From contig NZ_JAACJS010000015.1 of the NCBI RefSeq assembly GCF_009939005.1, positions 560,325-624,324 on the forward strand: 64,000 nt of DNA. Direction: 5' to 3'. Every line of letters starts with the position of its first letter. Positions within the stretch are counted from its first letter, which is position 1. The stretch comes from Sediminibacterium roseum (GTDB lineage: Bacteria; Bacteroidota; Bacteroidia; Chitinophagales; Chitinophagaceae). The notes under the pieces were generated by a model, which saw only the letters and a program-made list of their open reading frames with translations, did not search any database and was not told the DNA's origin. Below, piece after piece: positions 44,001 to 52,941 of this stretch. The position numbers were made by a program, and so were the translations under genes.

Positions 44001-45422
44001 TTACGGAAATATCCCCAACTCACTATAAGATGTTCCTACTTTATTGATAGCGCATACGTAAGCGGCGGTGCGCATGTCAGGAATATCGGGGTTGTTTTTC
44101 CAGATGTCCATGATCTCACGCGTTGCGGTGATCATGGTTTCTTCGAGGCCGCTGTGCACGAGGTCTACTTCTTCGGGGCCGTGTTTGATGAACTTGCGCT
44201 CAACATCCGAAACGCTTTTACCGGTGAGGCCCTCGATCTGGTCGAGGATATGTGTATTGAGGTTTTCGGTGAACCGTTTTTCCATACGCCCGTAACGCAC
44301 GTGGCTGAGGTTTTTCAACCATTCGAAATAAGAAACGGTAACACCGCCTGCATTGAGGTACATATCAGGTACAACGAGTACGCCTTTGCCGATGAGGATG
44401 TCATCTGCTTCCGGTGTAAGCGGTCCATTGGCAGCTTCGCCGATGATCTTTGCTTTTACTTTACCCGCATTATCGCCATTGATCACGTTCTCCAGCGCAG
44501 CCGGGATCAGGATATCGCACTCGAGCTCGAGCGCGTCGTTGCTTTTTGCAAGATTGGTTGCGCCAGGGAAATTGAGAATAGAACCGGTCGCTTTCCGGTG
44601 CTGGAACACTTCTTCTTCGTTCAACCCATCTGCTTTGTAAATGGCACCTTCGTACTCGGCAATGGCAACAACAATTGAACCATGTTCACGGAAAAATTTA
44701 GCGCTGTGGTAGCCAACATTACCAAGACCCTGCACCACTACTTTTTTTCCTTCAACACCAAGGCTCAGTCCCAGTTTCTTCATCACATCTTCCATGTTGC
44801 ACACTTCACGGATACCGAAGAATACGCCCAGGCCGGTTGCTTCTTTACGACCGCGCACGCCGCCCTGTGTGATCGGTTTGCCGGTAACACAACCGGCAGC
44901 ATCGATCTCGCCCGGTTTCAAAGAAGCGTAGGTATCAACGATCCAGGCCATTTCTCTTTCACCGGTTCCATAATCAGGAGCGGGAACATCGATGCCGGGA
45001 CCGATGAAATTTTTCTTTACGAGTTCACTTGTATAACGGCGGGTGATCTTTTCGAGCTCGTATACACTGTGTTTTTTCGGGTTGATTTTAATCCCGCCCT
45101 TGCCCCCGCCAAACGGAACATTCACGATAGCGCATTTATAGGTCATGAGCGATGCAAGCGCCATCACCTCATCCTGGTTCACTTCATCGCTGAAGCGGAT
45201 GCCGCCCTTACAAGGCGATTTGTGCTGCGAATGCTGTACACGGTAAGCCTCGATCACTTCAATGCGACCATCATCCATCTTCACCGGGAAACGCATGCTG
45301 TACACACTGTTGCACGCCTTGATCTGCTCGAGCAAACCGTTCTCCCACTTTGTAAATTTTGACGCCTTATCAAAGCTTTTTTCAACACTTTGGAAAAAGC
45401 TATACGGTTGTTGACTTGACAT
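44001..45422 (-). CDS. gdhA: Glutamate dehydrogenase (Glu/Leu/Phe/Val family)
   Basis: A 473-residue cytoplasmic dehydrogenase interconverting glutamate and 2-oxoglutarate plus ammonia. The substrate region is KSPCKGGIRFSDEVNQDEVM and the catalytic part is VNVPFGGGKGGIKINPKKHS. The NAD(P)-binding motif is KVVVQGLGNVGYHSAKFF. Length and motifs suit the hexameric Glu/Leu/Phe/Val group; cofactor choice cannot be told. It is a single gene upstream of ccmD in the same direction but with a 74-base gap on the far side. Confidence 0.93.
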   Translation of the reverse strand: MSSQQPYSFFQSVEKSFDKASKFTKWENGLLEQIKACNSVYSMRFPVKMDDGRIEVIEAYRVQHSQHKSPCKGGIRFSDEVNQDEVMALASLMTYKCAIVNVPFGGGKGGIKINPKKHSVYELEKITRRYTSELVKKNFIGPGIDVPAPDYGTGEREMAWIVDTYASLKPGEIDAAGCVTGKPITQGGVRGRKEATGLGVFFGIREVCNMEDVMKKLGLSLGVEGKKVVVQGLGNVGYHSAKFFREHGSIVVAIAEYEGAIYKADGLNEEEVFQHRKATGSILNFPGATNLAKSNDALELECDILIPAALENVINGDNAGKVKAKIIGEAANGPLTPEADDILIGKGVLVVPDMYLNAGGVTVSYFEWLKNLSHVRYGRMEKRFTENLNTHILDQIEGLTGKSVSDVERKFIKHGPEEVDLVHSGLEETMITATREIMDIWKNNPDIPDMRTAAYVCAINKVGTSYSELGIFP

Positions 45423-45497
45423 GATTGATTCTTTTAGATTTTATTTTCTTTTATGGAAAGCTATTTTGTTCACGGATCGCCGGCTCACCCGGCCCCG

Positions 45498-45716
45498 TTA
45501 TTTTTTTTCGAGTTTGCTGATCTTCCTGTCCAGGCTATATACATAAAAAAACAGGCCAATCAATATCGTAACCACTACGGCAACTACTACGTATAATTTG
45601 CCGTTGCTGCGCATAAGGTCCGCATTCTCGGGATTGGCCACTGTTTCCTGTGCCTGTGTGGTTGCTGCTGTAAATGCGAACAGGAACATGCCTGCCATTC
45701 TTTTTACCTTATTCAT
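45498..45716 (-). CDS. ccmD: CcmD-family protein
   Basis: A 72-residue membrane protein. The start at 45716 (MNKVKRMAGMFLFAFTAATT) overlaps ccmC by 8 bases. A first hydrophobic part, possibly a cleaved signal (TTQAQ), is followed by one membrane helix (YVVVAVVVTILIGLFFYVYS) and a basic coiled end (LDRKISKLEKK). CcmD proteins help release holo-CcmE in cytochrome c maturation. Size, single helix and position after ccmC support the call. Confidence 0.85.
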   Translation of the reverse strand: MNKVKRMAGMFLFAFTAATTQAQETVANPENADLMRSNGKLYVVVAVVVTILIGLFFYVYSLDRKISKLEKK

Positions 45717-46392
45717 ACGCCAATTGTTTTTGTTGAATGAGCCGCACACGGATGCGCAGGGTGGTGATCCATACGCTGATCAATGTCCAGCCGATGAACG
45801 CAGGATACATCACACTGCGCATGGAATTTGTGGTGTCTTTCGGGTTAAGCCCCGGGTTGCCCTCACTTCCCAATCCGCCCGGATGCAGGCTCTCCGCCAG
45901 CCTCGGAAGGATCCATATGCAGGGAAACAACATAAAATATGCAAAGACATTGTATACCGCTCCTATCCTTGCCTGCTTCTCTTCATCCTGCAAACTTCCT
46001 TTCAATACAAAATAGGCGAAGTAGATCAGCAACGCAATGGCCGTACCGTTTTGCTTGGCATCGCCACTCCAGGGCTTGCCCCATTGGTAGTTGGCCCAGA
46101 TCATTCCCGTTACCAGCCCGAGAATGCCGAGCATGTTTCCCGTTCTTACAAATTCGGTTGAATAGATCTCGTCTTTCACCGACTGTTTGCGCAGGTATTT
46201 GATGGCATATACAACAGACACCGTAAAACAAACCATCATGGCGATCCACATCGGCACATGAAAAAATAAATTACGGATCGTTTCTTTCAAAGGCACCCCG
46301 GGCGGTGAAGGAACCGGCACAAGAAAACCGTAAGAGCAGGTATATAAGAGTAAAATAAAACTTGCTATTTTCCACCAGGATTTTCGAAGCAT
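45709..46392 (-). CDS. ccmC: Cytochrome c biogenesis protein CcmC/CcsA family
   Basis: A 227-residue inner-membrane heme-handling protein. The start at 46392 (MLRKSWWKIASFILLLYTCS) gives a first helix at once. Six hydrophobic segments are visible. The heme-binding WWD region reads GMIWANYQWGKPWSGDAKQN, with W and D retained but in a form that differs from the proteobacterial motif. Its end overlaps the ccmD start by 8 bases. It acts with CcmB and CcmD to load heme onto CcmE. Confidence 0.9.
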   Translation of the reverse strand: MLRKSWWKIASFILLLYTCSYGFLVPVPSPPGVPLKETIRNLFFHVPMWIAMMVCFTVSVVYAIKYLRKQSVKDEIYSTEFVRTGNMLGILGLVTGMIWANYQWGKPWSGDAKQNGTAIALLIYFAYFVLKGSLQDEEKQARIGAVYNVFAYFMLFPCIWILPRLAESLHPGGLGSEGNPGLNPKDTTNSMRSVMYPAFIGWTLISVWITTLRIRVRLIQQKQLAYE

Positions 46393-46590
46393 GATCTGTT
46401 TTTTACAGTGTCCATTCAGCACCCTCAACAAACTAACAACTGTGAGCGCAAAATTAGGTGAAAGGGGCCCAATAACAAGAATGATTGTGTAAAAAATACG
46501 GGTTATACCTACCTAAATCGGGAAAACTTGTGTTTTGCGATCCACTGGTTTCAAACACAGTTCAGCATCCCACCGGTCGAGATCCGCCAC

Positions 46591-46627
46591 GCTGTGTTGA
46601 TCCGTGCATTCCGTGGCAAAAAAATAA
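46591..46627. repeat. TCCGTG/TGGCA-type intergenic repeat unit
   Basis: The stretch TGATCCGTGCATTCCGTGG, followed by CAAAAAAATAA, resembles CCGTGTCATCTGTGGC plus an A-run at 7531-7557. Here only one arm is obvious. It ends 13 bases before the ATPase start codon. Confidence 0.4.
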
Positions 46628-46640
46628 TTTACTTTACAGG

Positions 46641-48362
46641 ATGGCAGCACCCCTCTTAACCATCAATGGCCTCTCGGTTGATTTCGTCACAGACCAAACC
46701 ACCACAAAAGCATTAAAAAACATTTCAATATCTGTTTCGCGCGGTGAAATACTGGCGATTGTGGGCGAATCGGGCTCAGGCAAATCCGTGACCTCGCTCT
46801 CCATCCTGCAATTATTGCCGTCGCCACCCGCAGTATACACTTCAGGGGAGATCATACTCACCACAAACGATGAGCGCTCCGACATGCTGACCATCCCACG
46901 CGAAAAGCTCCAGCGCATCCGCGGCAATGAAATTGCGATGATCTTCCAGGAACCGATGACCTCCCTGAACCCCGTTCTCACCTGCGGCTTCCAGGTAATG
47001 GAAGCCATCCGGCAGCACGAACCGCTCACAGAAAAAGAAGCGATGGAAAAAACGATCGCACTTTTCGAAAAAGTTAAACTTCCCGACCCGGCGGGTATGT
47101 TCAAAAGATACCCGCACCAACTCAGTGGCGGACAAAAACAGCGGGTGATGATCGCCATGGCGATGAGCTGCGAGCCCGCCCTGCTCATCTGCGATGAGCC
47201 CACCACCGCACTCGACGTCACCGTTCAGAAAAACATCCTCGAACTGATTCGCGAACTGCAAGTCCAGAATAACATGGGTGTAATATTTATTACGCACGAC
47301 CTGAGCGTAGTGGCAGAGATCGCAGACCGTATCGCCGTTATGTACAAGGGAGAAATTGTTGAACAGGACACAACGGCAACGCTGCTTTCATCACCACGGC
47401 ATCCTTACACAAAAGCATTGCTTGCCTGCAGACCCGGTTTACACGAAAAAGGCGAGCGCCTCCCGGTGGTAAGCGATTTTATGGAAGTGGACGGCGAAGG
47501 AAACATAAAAGAAAAACAAGCCGCAAAACAGGAAAGCCATGTATACCCGGCACCTGGAACCAGTTCTCAAACACCGCTTCTAACAGTAGAAAACCTCAAA
47601 GTCTATTTTCCTGCCAAAAAATCTTTTCTTGGTAAGGTCACCGCTTATACAAAAGCAGTTGATGATGTGAGTTTCACAGTTTACGCGGGAGAAACACTCG
47701 GACTGGTGGGCGAATCGGGCTGCGGAAAAAGCACATTGGGCAGAACGATCCTGCGGCTGATAGAGGCAACAGAAGGAAAAGTTCTTTACAAAGGAATCGA
47801 TCTTTTAAAAACGGCGCCGGCAACATTGAAATCGCTGCGCAAAGACATGCAGATCATTTTCCAGGACCCCTACTCATCGCTCAACCCAAGGATCACCATC
47901 GGCGATGCGATCGCAGAACCTTTGCTGGTGCACGGTTTGGCCAGGAATGAAAAAGAGCGGAAAGAAAAAGTTGTTTCACTGCTGGAAAAAGTAAACCTGC
48001 GGTCGGAACACTACAACCGTTACCCGCACGAATTCAGCGGCGGGCAGCGGCAACGCATCGTGATCGCACGGGCATTGGCTCTCAACCCTTCTTTTATCAT
48101 TTGCGATGAAAGTGTTTCTGCACTGGATGTGAGCGTACAGGCACAGGTGCTAAACCTGCTGAACGACCTTAAAAAGGAATTCGGCTTTACCGCTATCTTT
48201 ATCTCGCACGATCTTTCGGTGGTCAGGTACATCAGCGACAGGATCATGGTGATGAACAAAGGAAAGATCGAAGAAATGGGCAATGCGGAAGACGTGTACC
48301 GCAACCCGCAGAGCGCCTACACGCAAAGGCTGATCGCTTCCATTCCCGGTGCGGTTATCTGA
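46641..48362 (+). CDS. Fused dipeptide/oligopeptide ABC transporter ATPase (DppD-DppF type)
   Basis: A 573-residue protein containing two complete ATPase domains, matching OppD/DppD and OppF/DppF joined in one chain. The start MAAPLLTINGLSVDFVTD was chosen because upstream codons carry no family sequence. Domain 1 has GESGSGKS, QLSGGQKQRV and LLICDEPTTALDV. Domain 2 (from about residue 315) has GESGCGKS, FSGGQRQRI and FIICDESVSALDV, where the proline after DE is serine. No permease or binding-protein gene is nearby, so the partner must be encoded elsewhere. Its end overlaps the convergent lipoprotein gene by 8 bases. Confidence 0.92.
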   Translation: MAAPLLTINGLSVDFVTDQTTTKALKNISISVSRGEILAIVGESGSGKSVTSLSILQLLPSPPAVYTSGEIILTTNDERSDMLTIPREKLQRIRGNEIAMIFQEPMTSLNPVLTCGFQVMEAIRQHEPLTEKEAMEKTIALFEKVKLPDPAGMFKRYPHQLSGGQKQRVMIAMAMSCEPALLICDEPTTALDVTVQKNILELIRELQVQNNMGVIFITHDLSVVAEIADRIAVMYKGEIVEQDTTATLLSSPRHPYTKALLACRPGLHEKGERLPVVSDFMEVDGEGNIKEKQAAKQESHVYPAPGTSSQTPLLTVENLKVYFPAKKSFLGKVTAYTKAVDDVSFTVYAGETLGLVGESGCGKSTLGRTILRLIEATEGKVLYKGIDLLKTAPATLKSLRKDMQIIFQDPYSSLNPRITIGDAIAEPLLVHGLARNEKERKEKVVSLLEKVNLRSEHYNRYPHEFSGGQRQRIVIARALALNPSFIICDESVSALDVSVQAQVLNLLNDLKKEFGFTAIFISHDLSVVRYISDRIMVMNKGKIEEMGNAEDVYRNPQSAYTQRLIASIPGAVI

Positions 48363-48780
48363 AAGAATAGTTGAGTTCCTGGAACCAGTTGCCCCCATCG
48401 AAACGATCAATCTTCCACGAATAACCAACATTCTCGAGATAATACACAAATCCTGCTTCCAATGCCTCGTTAAGCCCCGCGGGAACCGTTTTCTCAAAAA
48501 CGATCTTGTTGGTGGGAGAAGGAATGTCTTTCACTTTCATAACAGAAAAAGTGGAATCGAACAGGTGGCGGCTGTCGCCGGCTTTCCTGATAAACACAGA
48601 AAAGGTTATGTTCTTCTGCTCCTGCGAAAAATCCTGCTCGGTGTACAATACAAAGCGAACGGTTTTGCCGGTGCGCGCAATCACTTCAAGATCCTCCGTT
48701 TTTTTTGTGCAGGAAGCCAAAAAAAGAATTACGGCCATTGTGAACAAAATGGCTGTTTTGGTTTTTGTTGTCTGAATCAT
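48355..48780 (-). CDS. Small lipoprotein of unknown function
   Basis: A 141-residue predicted lipoprotein starting MIQTTKTKTAILFTMAVILF with lipobox LASC and lipidated Cys24; a longer frame upstream has no signal sequence. The mature part is beta-rich (VRFVLYTEQDFSQEQKNITF, YYLENVGYSWKIDRFDGG). I recognise no family. It is divergent from queA and convergent with the ATPase gene. Confidence 0.75.
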   Translation of the reverse strand: MIQTTKTKTAILFTMAVILFLASCTKKTEDLEVIARTGKTVRFVLYTEQDFSQEQKNITFSVFIRKAGDSRHLFDSTFSVMKVKDIPSPTNKIVFEKTVPAGLNEALEAGFVYYLENVGYSWKIDRFDGGNWFQELNYSFR

Positions 48781-48904
48781 GATCCATAAAACGGAAACTT
48801 TAGCAGAAGGTTGCCGCGAGCGCAAAAATAACATTTTTTGGTCATGGGTGAAAGACTTATATATGTTTGACAATCAATTGTTTAATCAATTGATATGATT
48901 CAAA

Positions 48905-48935
48905 TTGGCGGGTTTGTACCTATATCGTACCTTTG
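48905..48935 (+). promoter_or_regulatory. Promoter of the queA transcript
   Basis: TTG at 48905-48907 and TACCTTTG at 48928-48935 are separated by 20 bases, a full match to the Bacteroidota -33/-7 arrangement. Transcription would begin near 48942, leaving a leader of roughly 97 bases before queA. Confidence 0.65.
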
Positions 48936-48948
48936 CCAACTTCTGAAA

Positions 48949-49016
48949 TTCATGCCGTAACATGAAGCGAGCTACTTCCCGCAAGTCCTGGGGATGGCAA
49001 CCTGAATGTGGCTATC
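48949..49016 (+). other. Structured leader of queA
   Basis: Two hairpins are possible in the leader: TTCATG-CCGTAA-CATGAA (48949-48966) and GATGGC with GCTATC (48993-49016, one G-U pair). I could not match this to preQ1, SAM or other known riboswitch classes. The leader also encodes a short ORF, so translation and folding could interact. Confidence 0.4.
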
Positions 49017-49042
49017 ATCTTAAAACAGGATTAGACACATGA
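48962..49042 (+). CDS. 26-residue leader ORF overlapping the queA start
   Basis: An ATG about 20 bases after the predicted transcription start opens a frame that begins [16 protein letters not shown] and stops at TGA (49040-49042). It overlaps the queA start as ATGA, the classical arrangement for coupled translation. The peptide is basic with two tryptophans and one cysteine. No family is recognised; it may be a regulatory leader peptide or a chance ORF. Confidence 0.4.
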   Translation: MKRATSRKSWGWQPECGYHLKTGLDT

Positions 49043-50088
49043 AATTATCACAGTTCAAGTTTGACCTTCCACTAAACCTCATTGCGCAGAACCCTACCAA
49101 ACGCAGGGAAGACAGTCGCATGATGGTGGTTGACCGAAAGAGCGGCCACATGGAAAACAAACATTTCCGCGACATTCTTGAGTATTTCGACGACAAGGAT
49201 GTTTTTGTAGTGAACAACACCAAAGTATTTCCCGCGCGTATGTATGGGCGCAAGGAAAAAACGGGTGCGAAGATCGAGGTGTTTTTGCTTCGTGAGCTGA
49301 ACAAACCAAACCGTTTATGGGATGTGATCGTTGATCCCGCAAGAAAGATCCGCGTAGGCAACAAATTATATTTCGGCGAGAACGAAGAACTCGTTGCCGA
49401 AGTGATCGACAATACCACCAGCCGTGGCCGTACCATCCGTTTTTTATGGGACGACGATGACGAGAGCTTCAAAAAGATGCTCGAACATCTTGGAGAAACG
49501 CCTTTGCCTAAATACATCAAACGCAAACCGGACGAGGAAGACAAGGAACGTTACCAGACGGTGTATGCGAAATACGAGGGCGCTGTTGCGGCGCCTACTG
49601 CAGGGCTTCACTTCAGCAAAGAGCTCATCAAACGTTGCGAGATACTGGGGATCCGTTTTGCGGAAGTTACCCTGCACACGGGCCTCGGCACCTTCCGCCC
49701 CATTGAAGTGGAAGATCTCAGCAAACACAAAATGGATGCAGAATACTACGCCATTGACGAGCAGGCCTGCAACATCGTAAACAAAGCGAAAGAAACCGGG
49801 CACCGCATCTGTTCCATCGGAACCACTACCATGCGCGCCATGGAAAGCAGCTTCACCGCGCAGAAATTATTAAAACCAAGCGAGGGATGGACCAACCACT
49901 TTATCCATCCACCTTATAAATTCAATGTTGCAGACAGCCTGGTTACCAATTTCCATCTGCCAAAAACCAGCCTGCTTATCATGACCTGCGCATTCGCCGG
50001 TTACGATCTCGCCATGGAAGCTTATAAAAAAGCGATCAAGGACAAGTATCGTTTCTTTAGTTACGGCGATGCGTTGCTGATCATCTGA
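49039..50088 (+). CDS. queA: S-adenosylmethionine:tRNA ribosyltransferase-isomerase
   Basis: A 349-residue enzyme that transfers the ribosyl part of S-adenosylmethionine to 7-aminomethyl-7-deazaguanine in tRNA, the step giving epoxyqueuosine. Family sequence is seen from the start ([20 protein letters not shown]) through [56 protein letters not shown] and [20 protein letters not shown]. Length is normal. It has its own promoter and structured leader and ends in a strong terminator. No other queuosine gene is in the window. Confidence 0.96.
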   Translation: MKLSQFKFDLPLNLIAQNPTKRREDSRMMVVDRKSGHMENKHFRDILEYFDDKDVFVVNNTKVFPARMYGRKEKTGAKIEVFLLRELNKPNRLWDVIVDPARKIRVGNKLYFGENEELVAEVIDNTTSRGRTIRFLWDDDDESFKKMLEHLGETPLPKYIKRKPDEEDKERYQTVYAKYEGAVAAPTAGLHFSKELIKRCEILGIRFAEVTLHTGLGTFRPIEVEDLSKHKMDAEYYAIDEQACNIVNKAKETGHRICSIGTTTMRAMESSFTAQKLLKPSEGWTNHFIHPPYKFNVADSLVTNFHLPKTSLLIMTCAFAGYDLAMEAYKKAIKDKYRFFSYGDALLII

Positions 50089-50118
50089 GTACGCTTTGCA
50101 ATTGCAAGTCTTTTCATA

Positions 50119-50154
50119 ACAAAGAAGCCTGGTAGAAACACCAGGCTTCTTTGT
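50119..50154. terminator. Bidirectional terminator after queA
   Basis: A perfect 15-base stem, ACAAAGAAGCCTGGT and its complement, closes a 6-base loop between the convergent queA and CarboxypepD-like genes. T-rich sequence follows on the plus strand (GTGTTT). It can serve both genes. Confidence 0.85.
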
Positions 50155-50180
50155 GTTTATGGTTAAGCGCAACAAAACAA

Positions 50181-51434
50181 TCAGGGCTCATAGTCATAAG
50201 GCAGCTTGGTGCACATTTTTTCCGACCATGACCAAAAACCTTTAACGCCTACAATATTTTCTCCGTAAAAACTTCCGTTCGAAAGAAACACGAGATGTTC
50301 GGGCACATTCATAAGATGGGAAACGACCGGGTTAAATTTTTGATCGTCGGGAAGTGTTTTCTGGTAATCGGGGTATTTGATCTTTGGCAGGTAAACCACT
50401 TCGATCCTGTTCGGGAAAATGAGTTGTTTGGAATTATGGTCCCTGTCTGATGCGATGTTCTTTGCGCCAAGTTTGATATCGATCAGGATCTCTTCCTGCC
50501 TGATCTGTTTCATTACACTTTGAAAATACGCCAGCGTGTCTTTGTTGATGATGCGGGCTGTATCTTTCTCTTCTATAAAAAGCAGGCTTTCGTTGGCATG
50601 AATGTAACCGGAGTTTGATAATTTCTTTTTACTCTGCCGGTCGAACATTTCACGCACACGCTGCTTTTCCATTTTGCTGATCTTCGCTATTTCGCGTACC
50701 TCGAATTGTTCTTCGGCTATTTTATCACGGTAAGTGCTGCGCATAAAATGCAGGAGCGAACCCTTGTAAACCTTGTCCCTGTTCTCTTTCCATTTTTTTT
50801 CAAGGCGTTTGTCTGTTGACTGCATTTCGGTAAAGAACGGGTAACCGCGGTAAATAAATTGTTTGGTGGAGAGGCTGTATTCAAAATTTACGAGCGTGTA
50901 CTTCAATATGTATCCCAATGCATTGTTTTCAATAACCAGGTCCTCCTTCGCTGTTATTTTTACCAGGTCCGTCCGGGGAGAATAGCGGAAACGCAGCGCT
51001 TCTTTGTTCACAAGCGTACATTCGGATGCGAAAGATTCTGTGCCGATAAAATTATCCATAAAGAAATGGCCGTACCGCGACCATCCATACGGATCGTACG
51101 GATCGTTTGCCACCACTACTTCTTTTAGTTCTTCTGTTTTTGGTTTGAGATAGACCACCACATTATCCAGCGACTGGTCTGAACCGATCAGTGTTCTGAA
51201 CAATTCGAACCCTACGCATGAAATGATCAGTTCGTACTTTCCTTCGGGAAAATTCCGCAGCACAAAAACGCCGTTCTCGTCACTCACCGTTCCCTTCGAT
51301 GTATTGCTGAGGTAAATATTGGCGGCGGCCACAGGTGTTTTATCCTGGGAGAAGATGCGCCCCGACATGGTTTTCTGCGCCTGGGCGAAAACCATCAAAA
51401 AAGAGGAACATAGTAAAAGCAGGAGCTTTCGCAT
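50181..51434 (-). CDS. CarboxypepD-regulatory-domain protein, paralogue 1
   Basis: A 417-residue exported protein. The start at 51434 (MRKLLLLLCSSFLMVFAQAQ) gives a clear signal peptide. A carboxypeptidase-regulatory-like domain covers about residues 20-105 (AAANIYLSNTSKGTVSDENG, GKYELIISCVGFELFR). The rest is a mixed domain with WSRYGHFFMDNFIGTESFAS and FPNRIEVVYLPKIKYP. The next gene upstream encodes a clear paralogue with the same order (compare GRFFLENFIGMSAG). Function is unknown; an envelope role is inferred from export. Confidence 0.85.
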   Translation of the reverse strand: MRKLLLLLCSSFLMVFAQAQKTMSGRIFSQDKTPVAAANIYLSNTSKGTVSDENGVFVLRNFPEGKYELIISCVGFELFRTLIGSDQSLDNVVVYLKPKTEELKEVVVANDPYDPYGWSRYGHFFMDNFIGTESFASECTLVNKEALRFRYSPRTDLVKITAKEDLVIENNALGYILKYTLVNFEYSLSTKQFIYRGYPFFTEMQSTDKRLEKKWKENRDKVYKGSLLHFMRSTYRDKIAEEQFEVREIAKISKMEKQRVREMFDRQSKKKLSNSGYIHANESLLFIEEKDTARIINKDTLAYFQSVMKQIRQEEILIDIKLGAKNIASDRDHNSKQLIFPNRIEVVYLPKIKYPDYQKTLPDDQKFNPVVSHLMNVPEHLVFLSNGSFYGENIVGVKGFWSWSEKMCTKLPYDYEP

Positions 51435-51535
51435 ACCAGTTTTGGTTTTGGAGAAGAATGGTCGGACGTAAACCATGCACAATTTTAATGCCATGTTCCG
51501 GCTCCCGGCTCCCCGTTTCCTGTAACTTACAAAAA

Positions 51536-52777
51536 CTATTTTGCTTTCTTAGGCGGTGGCCAGTAGTCGATGGGCAGTAACTCCGCTATTTTTTCCGAAA
51601 AACCCCAATAACCCGAAGAGATCATGGTGGTGCCTTCGTAGTAGGTACCATTGGACCAGACCATCATTGGTTCTTCGCTTGTGCGTTTGATCTGCGAGGT
51701 AACGGGCGCTTCCATATAGGCCTGGTTCAGGGAACGGTAAAATTCCACGGGCGCCATTTTTGGTTTGTAAACCACCTGGAGATAATCTTTGAAATTAAAA
51801 CCGGCGACCGTACTGTCGATTGCGTAAGCGATGCTGTCGCCGGTAAGGGTACGGTTGATGAGGTAGTCTGTTGTTTCAGGCATACGCATCACTTTCCGGT
51901 AATAGGCGGCGGTATCAGGGTGAAGGCCGGCATATACGTCACCTATCACAACAGATCCGCCTGTGGTCACCCTGGTCCCGGTCATTTTTGCGCGGTTGAT
52001 CTGCGAAATGCGTTCCCTTTCCGTGTTTGGAATTTTGATGATGCGCTTGACATCGAACTCCTGTTCGATCAATTTGTTCCGGTAGAGGCTCCGCATGAAG
52101 TGCATGATCGATCCGTAATAAGAAGCTTCACGGTTGGCGAGCCACCTTCTTTTCTGCGCCGAACGTTTGGTTTCTATGTCTCTGAACAAAGGATATCCCT
52201 GGTAGAGAAAAACATGCGTGCGCATGTTGTACTGGAAATTCACAAGATCGTATGTCAGGTGGTAGCCGAGATGACGGTTCTCGATGAGGATGCGGTCGTC
52301 GGCGCTCACGTATAGAGTATTCTCTTTGCGGTTCAGCCTGAACCGTAGCACTTCTTTGTTGAGCAGTTTGCAATCTTCTGCGCCGGCAGACATCCCGATA
52401 AAGTTCTCCAGGAAAAACCTTCCCCATTTCTGCCATCCATCTTTCTCGTAAGGTTCAAGGATCACTTCTTTGAGTTCATCCACTTTTGGCTTTAGTACCA
52501 CTTCGATGTTTTCGGGGATGCGGTTGGAACGGATGGGTAATGTAAAGGACTCGTACCCGACGAACGAAACCACGAGATCAAAACTTCCTTCCGGGAAGCG
52601 CGGCAACACAAACTCACCATTCTCCTGCGTAACCGTTCCGATCGATGTATTGGCAAGAAAAACACTGGCGCCAACCACGGGGCGGCGCGTATCGGCATAC
52701 AACACCCTTCCTTTCAAAGCCTGGGCAAAAGAAACAGAGGTGAACAAACAAAACAAAAAAATAAAAGCGCTTCTCAC
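51536..52777 (-). CDS. CarboxypepD-regulatory-domain protein, paralogue 2
   Basis: A 413-residue exported protein with signal peptide MRSAFIFLFCLFTSVSFAQ. The regulatory-like domain is PVVGASVFLANTSIGTVTQE with FDLVVSFVGYESFTLPIR. The second domain has WQKWGRFFLENFIGMSAGAE and YLGYHLTYDLVNFQY-like segments matching paralogue 1 (NALGYILKYTLVNFEYSL). The pair arose by tandem duplication. There are 101 bases between them, with sequence of the CCCGTTTCCTGTAAC type. Function unknown. Confidence 0.85.
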   Translation of the reverse strand: MRSAFIFLFCLFTSVSFAQALKGRVLYADTRRPVVGASVFLANTSIGTVTQENGEFVLPRFPEGSFDLVVSFVGYESFTLPIRSNRIPENIEVVLKPKVDELKEVILEPYEKDGWQKWGRFFLENFIGMSAGAEDCKLLNKEVLRFRLNRKENTLYVSADDRILIENRHLGYHLTYDLVNFQYNMRTHVFLYQGYPLFRDIETKRSAQKRRWLANREASYYGSIMHFMRSLYRNKLIEQEFDVKRIIKIPNTERERISQINRAKMTGTRVTTGGSVVIGDVYAGLHPDTAAYYRKVMRMPETTDYLINRTLTGDSIAYAIDSTVAGFNFKDYLQVVYKPKMAPVEFYRSLNQAYMEAPVTSQIKRTSEEPMMVWSNGTYYEGTTMISSGYWGFSEKIAELLPIDYWPPPKKAK

Positions 52778-52859
52778 TCGTTGGGTTTCAGGAGAGAAAG
52801 ATAACGAACTTTTTAGTTATAGAAAAACCTGGGGGAATATTTGTTTGAATCGGTGCATT

Positions 52860-52919
52860 AAAAAAAATGCCACAGGTTTTACACGCAGGCAAACGGGCCG
52901 GGCTGTAAAACCTATGGCA
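52860..52919 (-). terminator. Terminator after aspartate kinase
   Basis: On the minus strand TGCCATAGGTTTTACA pairs with TGTAAAACCTGTGGCA (14 of 16 positions) across a 20-base loop, followed by a run of eight T. It lies 22 bases past the lysC stop. The arms also belong to the TGCCACA repeat family seen at 7459-7557. Confidence 0.8.
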
Positions 52920-52941
52920 AAAAAATGTGCAGGCTATAGCG

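Noticed and set aside
48936..49038. preQ1 or SAM riboswitch before queA
   Set aside because: None of the conserved sequence blocks of known preQ1 or SAM classes could be matched by eye; retained only as an unassigned leader.
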